Assembly (NCBI RefSeq): GCF_000829905.1
Contig: NZ_CDPP01000006.1
Span: forward strand, 372,001 to 436,000
Length of the DNA stretch: 64,000 nucleotides
Reading direction: 5' to 3'
Source: Beduini massiliensis
GTDB taxonomy: Bacteria > Bacillota_I > Bacilli_A > Erysipelotrichales > Coprobacillaceae
Shown here: positions 35,901 to 47,900 of the stretch, piece by piece
Position numbering within the stretch: position 1 is the stretch's first letter
Layout of the letters: the number at the start of each line of letters is the position of its first letter
The notes under the pieces: generated by a model
What the model saw: the letters and a program-made list of their open reading frames with translations, nothing else
Told to the model about the DNA's origin: nothing
Database searches by the model: none
Translations under genes and position numbers: made by a program

Positions 35901-38900
35901 CCACAGCTTCACCCAGTTTATTTACCGGATAACCGTTTTCTGAAAGAAGTTCGACTAGCACGCCATTGATTCCCGGATCATCATAGATACCGTCATAATC
36001 CAAATCTTTTGTTTTATTCTTGAAGATCAGACGTCCATCATCACGACGTTCATATTCGCCTTCATCAATAGCCGCATTGTAGTTAGCATCATACCAGACA
36101 TAGCTTCCGATGTAGCCTTTTTCTACCGGTGCATTCAAATAGACACCTGCACGTGGAGATTCTACAACCGAGATTGGATTATCGTTGCTGGAAGCTTTAG
36201 CCTGAACAGCAAAGGTATTCCATCCAGTATAAGCAGCTACATTTTGACGTATTGCGTCATCCCCCATATCGCTTGTGACAGCGCCGTTGTATTGTGGAAG
36301 ATTTAATGGAGAATGTAAACTGTAATTTAATTCAAACTTCATGCTTCCGTCCAAACCTAAATCATTTCGATCATTGATTTGTACCCATATTGCTTGAATG
36401 TTCTTTGACAACAATTTGTATGTTTCATTATTTGTTGTTTCTAATGCTTTTAGTTCTGATAATTTTACAAAGTATTGTCTGCGTAAATTTTCATCTGCAT
36501 AAAGCTTAGAATAAAATTCTGTGTTTTGTGTATCTTTAAATGCCGGTAATTGACTGATATCTTTTGTGACAATCTCTCCATTTGCTTTCTTTTCAAATGG
36601 TCCAATCCATGCTTCATAATCTGTATTCTCTGCTAACTCCGTTGTAACGGTACCACCTGTTGCCGGTGTTGTTGTTTTTAACACTTTTATGGTTTCAGGA
36701 ATTACCCATCCTGCCCATGTTGACTCACGATTCGCGGCAGGTGAATCCGGATCATTGCGGTCGAGCGGATTGACAATGTTTTTGTCATTAGCATATGGCA
36801 AGACATCATAAATAAGCGCCTGTTTATATCCCGGTTCTCCATAGTTATCCGGATTTAGAATAACCGATCTAAAATTGTAGTCCGTTCCTTCCGGTACTAA
36901 CGAAGGGCGCGTTGTTTCCAAACCGCTTGTATCATATTCTGAATATGAAAATTTAAGTCGGTTTAAGGATTGTTTTGATTCAAATGAGATACCGCCAACT
37001 CGTTTTACCAAAGTTGCTTCACTGATTGTTTTACCATTATCGTTAATATCACGAGAATCGATTTCAATACTATATGTCTCATTTGTATTCTCTGATGGTG
37101 GAATATACCCTTTAAAACTTCCTTGCAAGAAGCCATACCCACTACAGTTCAGCAGGTCTGAAGAAATCATACCAAAATCTTTTGTTCCGATTGGTACCAT
37201 AAATTCTACAGCGATTGTTTCTCCGGGTTCCAAATACCCATTAAATGACCAAGTCAATATCTTTCTGTCTGTTCCGGATAAATCGGCACTCTTCTTATAA
37301 GATTTAAAATCGACACCGTTAATTCGAGAATTTTGTTTAATAGAGCCATTTTTATCCTCAACATAATAGGTCCACTGTGCCTGATCTCTTTCAATGCGGA
37401 CATCAGAAGTATAAGAAGTATTTACAAATGCATCAGCATAATCTCCCGAATGCGCATCTACATAGTTATACTTAGTATCCATGATATCTTCCATATATGG
37501 CAGAATTGCAGATATTTCCGGTTTAGTCGCATTATCTTGTTCCTCTCCGGCAAATTCAGTCATTGCGATTTCAGCATCAGTCAAGTTTTTAATCGTTATC
37601 TTATATTTAAGCATCGTACTAAATCCTTGCTTAATGACCATATCTGTATCCGACCACTCAAATCCATAGGTTTCATCTTCTTTTTTATAACGATGGAAAT
37701 AATAAGGAACGAGGTCGACTTGAATCGCCGGCAGTTCTGTATTTACAAAATACCCTGCACGTGCGGCACTTGATAAAGCACTGTATTGAGCATCATCATA
37801 TCTAGCCCACGCGGTCGCAAAATTGTTCGCATGCAGCTTCACTGATGAACTTGTTTTATGAGCTGTGGTTAATTGTACATAAGCTGCATTGTCTTTAACA
37901 CTGTCCGGTAATTCTTTGACATTATCACGATTTGGATCAATGTCGTCCATTTCTTCTTTCGTATTCGGTGTTGTCGGATCAGCATCAATATCTAATCTAA
38001 ATCCTTGCGGTACCGGATATTTTTGTGTGGCTTTAGCGTCGGTTGAATCATCTGCTTTAATCACATAACGAATTTGCACAATACCGCCACTATAAGATAA
38101 GTTTTCAACGTCTATGACTTGATTATCGGTTAATCCATAGCTTCCCAAGTCTTTCCATTGTCCGCCGGTATATTCCCCCGGTGTTCCCGGAATAGTATAA
38201 GGGAAAGTACCTGGATCACTGACGACTAATGCATAGATATGCACTCTTAGTTTATTTTGCAGTTCGGCAATACTTGATGGTCCTGTATAGTCCGCCTGAC
38301 TAGGCAGCTCCCATACTCCGGTTCTAATTTTTCGGATAGATGAGTTGAGTTCAGGGGCAGACATTGGTGCCTCATAAATGGTTCCTGAATTGGTACCACG
38401 ATAAGGAACACGATAATCTACTACAAATTCCGGAACTGCTCCCCCTCGATTGACGACTTCATCCATATATACCGTCATCACAGTTGCCCCTTTAATGCTC
38501 GGATCTTCGGCAACGATAATACCGGCATCGGGATTGTTCAGCTGATTTCGTCGCACTGATGTATCCAAACGGACATCTGCCGTCGGTTTAAGGATGGTAA
38601 CGCGTCCGGAAGTATCGGATGCATAGCGTTCTTCTAAATCACCGTCATAATCATAATCGATATCTTTACTATCCGAATCAGCAGGATCTTTTGCTTGATC
38701 CTTGGCTTCTCTTACAAACTCAACAAGATCCGTTGACTGTTCCGTTAACCCAGCTATCCCTAAATAAGCCCCATCTAATTCATGGAAAGTGACATAGCTT
38801 TGAGCATAATACTGATTATCCCAATAATTGTCACCCGTTAAGACTGTGTCAGGGGTATCTAAATGGTCAATCACTGTTTTAATCTTTAATTCAAAGGAAT

Positions 38901-41900
38901 CTCCTGTCCCAAAGAATCCAGCGACATTCTTTCCTGCTAAATATTCATCGTAGTTATCTGTTTCTCCCGGTGTAATAATTTCAAAGATTTGTGTCTCTTC
39001 TTTTGTATCCGGATCAATCACTGTATTAATTAGGTTGATCTGCCATCCACGATTCACAGCCGGATCAGGATTTTCAATATCATCTTTCGATAATTTAACT
39101 AAGTTCCCCAATGTATCTTCATACTCTAAGTAGTATTGTTCCTGATAACTTACAATTGAAGGAAGCTTAACGGAAACAATGATTTTTGCGTGCTTGATAT
39201 CCCCTTTATGCATATAGTCTGCATCATTTTCCGGGATATTTGAAACTTTAGTGTTATACCATAAATGATCGGCATATTGCTTATGGTCTTGGTCTGTCTT
39301 GTTGTAATTTTGATCATCGAAATTAATGGTCGGATAATGATCGACTCCATTGACAGCTTCGGTATCTCGCATTGCATCGGCACTGTCTTCTTTATTTCCT
39401 ACGCGTGTTTCAACTTCAAGACGGGCATATTTCGTTCTGATTCTCATCGAAGTATGAACACCATGATCGGCTAAGTCACCTTCAGAAGGCACATCAACAT
39501 GGGTCAATGCTCCACTTAAATCGAAGTCTTTTTGAGTATCACTTAATTTTACACCAGTGCGAATATCTGTGTAATCCTCAAGATTAAATTCATCTGTTTC
39601 GTTATAACGATTATTATTTGCACTAATAACCTCATATTTTGTATTTAGGATACTTACCGGTATATTCGGAAGTGTTCCGCCGGTATCGTAAATATTCCCA
39701 CTACCTGGTCTGTGCACAGTTTGTACAATCGCATCTTTTCGATTATCCCCAGTGTTATATTTTTCTGCGTAATAAGGATACCAAGGAGCTCCGACATAGT
39801 ATGGATTTTTCGCAATGTCATCGTCTATAACAAACTTAAATCCCGGAAGCTGACTTGTCACGTAAGTATGATTAGACTGATACTGTGCTAATAAATCGCT
39901 GTTTTCTTTACCATCTTTCGTGGTTTTATCCGGTTCTTTTACGGTGACTAAATCAATACTGTAAACGCGTGTGTCACCGGAAACAATCTTCGCATCAGGA
40001 TGATTGCCTTGCGTTGCCTTATCTTGATAGAACGTCACTTTGAAGCGTCCTTCTTTACCGCTTCCATCTTCTTTATCCAATTCGATATATTCTACTTTTG
40101 TAGTATACAAATCTTTTTCTGTTGCGTTAAGATCATTTTTAGTTTGTCCGTCATAAATATCCCATTTTAAAGTCATGCCATTATTCACGGCATTATCTTT
40201 AGTAAACGGATCTCCGTTAACGTCTTTAGGTACGACACCTTCTGGCAAAATATTGGTAATTACCGGGAAGAACAGTGTTCCCTGATTACCGCCATCCGTT
40301 GAGTAATTATGGAGATGACGAACCGCACTATTCCCATCTTTACCTCCACTTGTCATTGAACCATTACCATTAGTAGACAACTCATTCCAATAGTATTTAT
40401 TTTCGACATGGATATTTAAAACTCCGGTTCCTGCTTCCGGATGCAGATAATAAGCGTTTGGATCTTTACCATCAATGTCGTCTCCCATTGTTGTCCAAGT
40501 ACGAATGAATGGCTTACGCATATGGGCACGTGTTCCTGTCGCTGCATATGTGCTTGTCTTTCCGGATCCATAATAATCTTTCAGATTGCCTGAAACAGTG
40601 ACTCCATTCACATCTGTGTCAATGCTTACTTCACTGTTTTGAATATTGAAGCCATTGATATATGGCATGTTTGGTGACCCATTGTTGTAGTTAGTGACTA
40701 AATCAACAGCGTTAGCGTTGTCATAACCATCCCACAAATAATCCATACCGGCAAATTGTGTGCTCAATGAACCATAACCGGTCTTATAAATTTTGTCTTT
40801 CGTTGCTCCTTGCCATGATGTAATATCATAGATTTGATAATATAGACTGTTTTCTGTATCAATCGGTTTAGCGAATACTTTATCATACCAATATTCACTT
40901 TCATTAGTGCTGTCAACATGACAGCCGATATCGACATTTAATATATAACCTTTATCGCTGCCCCTGTTGAACCACTTTTTAAGATCTTCATTAACGGTTA
41001 TTTTTAATACCCAAGATTGAGCATCAGCTTCATCATAATATTCATTATTTGCATCATAATCATCAGTTGTCGTATTCATTTTCGTTTGAACAAGTAACGG
41101 ATCTTGTACTTTCTTTGGCGATAAGTACCTGCTATTGATTGTCGTTGGATTCTGAATCACCTCTACACTAATTTTCCCTGGATCAATCGCTGAATATCCG
41201 CCATTGCTAGAGTTTCCACTTGTGAGCGTTGTTCCGCTGATGACAATATTGCCTGAATCATCCATCTGCGGAGAAATTCCTCTAGGCAGTACATAGATGA
41301 ATTCTACACCATCTAATGACCAGTCTCCATAGTTATAAGCAGAGAGACGTGCATTGTAAGATTCATCATATTCAATCGTTGGAATAGAATCATCTGGGAA
41401 TACTTCATGACGAGCATGCTGTCCATAATTATCGGAAACATAATAGTAGTAATTAGGATTTGTTTTATTCCATCCAAAATATTTTGTATAACCATTACCT
41501 AAATATTCTAAGGCATGATTTGCATAGGCAGCCCCTGATTCGTTAGGCACTGACTGATTAGGAATAATCTGTGAACTGGTTGCCAGCCAAGCCGTTTGTA
41601 AATGGGTTCTCGCTTCCGACCATAATATTGGTGTATGGGAAGCTTTATTGTCCCATGGAGTTTCATTCAGGTTGGTTCTTGGCTGAACAACATACTTATA
41701 CACATCTCGGTTCGCATTTGCTGCTCCTTGATATTGTGTACTTGTTGGCATCACACTTAAATCACTGCCGGTTATTGATGGCACATATTTCACTTTTTGA
41801 TAAACACTGCCTGAAGCACTGTCATAATCCATCAATACATTATTGTTTCCATAAACCGATGCCGAACGTGTTGTTCCCGGATTATTGCTGGCATTCCCCG

Positions 41901-44900
41901 GAATATATGTGGTAGAATCCGCTAAGAATTCCCAGCGATCTACATTCGGATTCATCGTTCCGGAGATCCCGACATCGTGAATTAAATAACTCATATCCAT
42001 CATAATTCCGCTGTTATCTACGGCACGAATTCTTCCATCAGCCGAAGAACCCCCTCTACCGGTTGCAACTAATGGCCATCCGGCAATAGAACCTGAATAG
42101 TAAGCATCAAATGAATTCTGATAATATTCTCCCATTTTCGGATAATATTCCGGATAGACATTTCCATTGTCATTTGCATAAACCATTGGCAGATTATCTT
42201 CTCTGGCAGTTGCTTCATACCAAATTTCAATGCTTTCTCCCACTTCTAAACGAGCATTTCCTTCAAAAGAGAATTCATAAACCGTATAGTTAATTTCGGT
42301 TGAATTATCTTTGCTTGGAATAATATCATCAAAGTTTTTGCCGGTAAGGTTGCCTCCTGCCCCTTCTTTAACAGAAGATTTCGGTACTACCATATCTCCG
42401 CCATAATCAGGAGCATTCACATCGGTTAATACTTTAACTTGAATTTTTGGTGCATCCGTTCTCACGCTTCCATCCGCAGACAGCCAACGTACGTGTAAGT
42501 TATTTGTATCCGCACTGACATATTCAGGGACTTTATCATAGAATACCGGATCGAGCAATACCCCTTGATTGCCTGTGGCTGCTTCTGCTGCATTCAATTT
42601 ATTGTTGATGACAGAAACTTTATACCACATGGTATCATTTGGACGATACCCTTTCTTTTGCTCAGCTGTCGGATCATAGTCAGCCGCAGCCTTTTCCTGT
42701 GTTTCAAAGATTTGCGTCTGATACGTTAATACCGGACGTTCACGTGCAATCGATACTTCATCTTTACCGTCTCCGTAATAGTGAACGGTATTATCCAGTG
42801 TGATTGGACTAGTGATTCCGTCTATTGTGTTATTTAATGTTTCTTTATGCTGATGAATTGGCGTCACTTTTCCTTCGGTCACCATCGTATAACGATCTTT
42901 AATCGGTACCGTATCATTTTCACGGATATCATTGTAACGTCCCAGTCCCTCAAACACAAATGGATTTCCTATTGTCGCAAAGACAATTTCCTTCCCATCT
43001 GTTCCAAAGGCAGGCACATCATAATAGGTCCAACGAATCTTTTTTGCTTCTGTAATCAGATAAGTCGTATTTAGAACTGCGGTCCTTGTCGTTGTCGGTT
43101 CATCCACCAACGTTTCTTCCACCCAAGTGTCAACGCCATTGACATCAAATAAGTATTCAACTTTGATTGGTTGAGTTGACGTCATATTGGCAGGGTATTC
43201 AAACTTTGGCTTTTTCGTCAGATCAAATCCCTTATAATATTCAACTGCACCTGAACTTGTTGTGTGTTTTGACATGAATGATACTTCATAGATCATTTCC
43301 GCAACATCATGATGAAGATCATTGGTAACATCGACTTGTGTGTTTTTGATTGAATCTTTACCTGACACTTTCAAAGTCATTTGCTGACCGTCATACTGTG
43401 TCGTTAAATCATTAAAACTATAATCAAACCATAAGTTATTTGAATCTTTAAAGGTAATATCGCTGGTAATAATAGAAGTATAATCACTGCCTTTATAAGG
43501 CGTTCCATTCGTTCTATAGAAATCTGTTTTCTTACGATAATAAAGAACATCGCTGTCACTTGAATAATAGCTGTCTCCGTAATAACCCGTATTATTTCCG
43601 TTTCCACTGATGGAATACTGACTGTACGTATGTTTAGGACGGCATACTGCTTCATATTTAGCGGTAACGGTTTTCCCTTCAAAAGCCGGATTTCCATCAC
43701 TGTCTTTTTGTTCATCACTCATTTGAGTATAGACAATGATTTGTACTTCTTCTCCTGCTTGAATTTGATTTTCCGCTTCACTTTTCGCAAGATCGCCAAT
43801 GGAAATATTCATTTCTTTATAATTTGTTGGTATTCCTGAACTATCTTGTAAATAATAGTGTTCTGATTGCATCGGGATATCTGTACCAGACCCTTTTACA
43901 AATGCTGTAATATCATCACTGCTGATCTTAGCAGTTTTGTTACTTTCTATCTTCCATCCGACAATGCGTTGTCCGTCCGGTGCTGTAAAACGCAGATCAG
44001 CATGCTGTAAAGGAATCGGTGAATCATTGCTTGCTTTAATTGAAAGTGTGTAATCAATATAATCGTAAGGAACAATATGCTTTTGATCTACCGGCAGTTG
44101 TACAATCGTTCCGTCTTGATTTTCACTGCGGTCATAAGCAAAACTTGTTACTGAATTGATGTTAGTCCCTCTATTTATTGCGACTTCCATTTTTCCAACT
44201 AAGTTTTGAATATTATCATTTTTTGTACCGATTGTTCCGGTGATATTTCCCTGGTAATTTTCTGCATTAAAATCAGCTGCAGTAAATTTAACGGAAGTCG
44301 TCGTAGTTGTGGTTAAAGCCGGATATTGATTTGGTGTTAATCCAAATGTTGGACGTGATTGTGCTGTCCATGCATTTTTGTCAATGTCCTCTTGTGTACG
44401 ATCCACCCAAACACCATCATAAGTGATGGCATAGCCTTCTTGTTTATCTGCACTTAAATACTGTGCTGCTGCCAGTAATGTTTCCTCTTTTTCCACATCC
44501 GGATTGACTGCTGACATCGTAACAACAAAACTATTGATATGTTCCTTGATATAGCTTTCTGCTGAATTATCCACTGTATACGTAGGTAATGAAGAAGAAA
44601 TTTCGGCAATAAACTTATTTACATCAAAATAGTAGTCATTTCCTGATTTGACCAGATAAGGTGCGATATCTTTTGTATTGACATTGCTGTTATCATGATC
44701 AAAGACAGTGCTTGCATTTGTCGAACCTACGGTGTAATTCAGTTTAACCGAGGTGACGTTAAACCATGTTCCGTCAATGAATTCTCCCGGAATATGGATG
44801 GCTTTTAAATTATAACGAGTATCTAAATTATTGGTAATTTCTACTGTTTTAATTCTTGATGCCTTATCTTTGACTGGATCTGACCCATCGTTTTGATTCC

Positions 44901-47900
44901 ATACTTTGACTCCATATGTTGTCGTGTGCGGCGTAATATTGGCTATAATATTCTTTGAAGGATCATCAGCACTTTCATAATCCATTTCGCTAGCTGCAAT
45001 GTTCAGTCCTTCAATTTTATATCCTGCTTTAAATGGCAATCTAAATCCCATTAAATAGGCTGTATCTGTTTTTTGAGGATATAAAGTATCTGCATAATCA
45101 TTTTTCAATGTTGATGTCATGGTGTTTGTTGCATCACTAACAGGATTAATATCCTTAATCAAATAAACATAGCCACCTACTTTAATATCCACTTTACTGC
45201 TATTACCGTGTGAATCTGCTTCAAACAAACCATCATTTCCTAATAATTCTCTGGCATAATCCGCATTCCCCGGTATATTTTTAAGCACAATTTTATAACT
45301 GTATAAATAATCATCTTGTTCAAAGACAATTTCATTCGCTGCATTTGATACAGCGTCAGCCTCTTTTTCTTTATACTTAAAGAGGATCTTATAATTGTTG
45401 TTTTCGTCTTTTGCCCCTAAGTCACTTTGCGATAAGGTGATAAAAGGCGTTTGTTCTACAGTTGTTTTATATCCTTTCATCCCATTTGAACTGTCCGGAA
45501 CCGCTGTTGAACCGCTGTCTTTTACAACATTTTGCTTTGTTAGTTCAATACGATCGATATATTGATATAATTCTTCAGAGATCAAGATATCTTCTGTTAA
45601 GAAACCATAGTAATCATTGGTTTCATCTTTTCTTATTTTTGGCAATGTATCTTCTAAGTAAATCTCATCTGCAAAAGATACTTTATTTACCCAGTCATCT
45701 AAATCTTGATATGTCCATCCTTTATTGCCAGATTGGTAATCATGATTAACTGCCGCAGATTCACGATAGAAACTGACTGCAAAATAATCTTTGCGTGAGT
45801 ACTCCACATCTATATCCTTATCAAGTGCGGGATTATCATGAACCCCTTTTAAGACAAGGTTATTATCATTTCTGACATTTACCCATGCTGTTGATTTTAA
45901 ATGACGGGCATCATATTCACGGCTTGTACGTTCATTCCACCAATACCCGGTCTTATATTGATACGTATTGCTGTATGACCAACTAGAACGATCATTTTTA
46001 CTTGCTGAATCTACTCTTACTTTACTGCGATCGCCACCGACTGTTAACTGTGTCGCTGCGGTTGCTTCTGCTTTTCCGGTTTCATAAAAGCGTCCGGTGA
46101 CTTCAAACATGTATTTTGTTTTCTGATCATTTGGATCATACCAACTTCCAAAATCTGGATTATTTGCATTCACGCCATCACTTGATTCAGTCTGGTTGAT
46201 ATTTAAATTAAAGACCACACTGGTAACCGGATTCACTGCTTCATAATCGATCGGTGACTTATAATAGTCTGTATTTGCACTTCCGGTTGTTACTGTATCG
46301 TATAAGTTCGTATTGTCATTGACTAAATTGATACGGAAGTAATGATTTCCATCCGGATCAGTTTCAATGCCGTTTCCAACCTCACTGATCCAATCTTTTC
46401 TTTCTAATGTGACTGTCGTTCCATCACTTCTAGTAACCGTAATACTTTGTAAGTAGTCAATCGCACGTGGATGCACTTTCACATAATAGGTATCAAACTT
46501 ATCAGCTGGCAAATTCATTGTCATTTCAAGATTTGCCGCAGTATTAAAGGATTGGGTATAAATATAATTCATACCTTGATGTTCTTGCCCAACATACCCT
46601 AAATACCCAGAAAGCGGATTTGAGTCAATCGGATAATTGTATCCGACATTCAAGTATTGTCTGAAGTCCAGCATATAAGAACCCATCGCCTTATACCCGA
46701 TATCTAATTCACTGTCATCTTTAAAACTATTGCCATCATTAGAATAGCCGCTATATCCTCCGCTTGTATCACGATAACCAAAACGTACATCTTCCACTTG
46801 TGTAGAAGTTTGATCAAAACGATCCCCGTTTTGTGATTGTTCGGTATCTTTAAATCCGGCAGTTAAGATCGTATCAAAGTACATCTTACTTACTGTTGAA
46901 GTAGAGCTGTCATTTTCACTCATTTTATAATTATCATGACGAATACCGTCCAAATAATTTTCCGTCACTGCCGTAATCGTATTTTCTGTTCCAAAATTTG
47001 AATCAGAATAGCCATAAAAATCTATCCAAGCATCTGCCGTATCGATATCTTTTAATTTAACGTTTTTTCCATTGATGATGACTTTTCCAAGATAAGCAAT
47101 GCCATTATTAGTCAAATCATCTTGACTGATGTTTAAATCTCCATCAGCATTAAAAGATAATGTTTGACCATTCGCTGCGATAAATGTGGTCGTTGCTTCA
47201 TCATAAATAAATTCAATGCCATTATTCATGCTGTCTCGATCAAATAAAGTAATCGAATTCACTTTATTGTACTGATCAAAGAATTCTTTATTTACTAATA
47301 CTTGTGTTGTATGGAATCCAGTATGCGCTTCGTCTCCACCTTTATCATTGACAGGTAAAGTCATAATTAAATCTGCATCGTCAATCACCGATATTTCCGT
47401 ATTCTCAATAGAAACACGATATCTAAAATTACGATCATACGGAATTCCCAAACGTGTTAAATTTCCATCACTATTGGAAGTATTGCTATGGGTAGTTTCC
47501 AATGTATTTTCATAATATTTAATATTGGTATGCACCATCAATGATGGTCGTTTGACACTTAATCCGGCAGTGACAGATTTGATTTGATCGGACATCGTTG
47601 GATTTTGCGGTTCAAACGTTAATACAGCGTCTAAATTATCAAACCAATCCGTTGTTCCATCCACTTCAATCGTTAATTTATCCGGATTTGTTTTATTTGT
47701 CTGTCCATAAAAGTCAGAGAAAATCACTTTTATTTCTATAATTCTTTCCATTGAAGCTAATTGATCTTGCCCAATGAATAAGCGTCCATCCGCTAAAACC
47801 GTAATATCGGCAAGGTTAATGGATACAGCCGGAGTATCTTTTGTCGGGTTTTGGTTCCAGTCATAGAATTCAATTCGTTCAATAGCGCCGATTTGATCAT

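Noticed and set aside
30100-36130. CRISPR-like or DNA satellite repeat inside the giant gene
   Set aside because: The repetition is at protein level with strongly diverged DNA and no short identical repeats or spacers.
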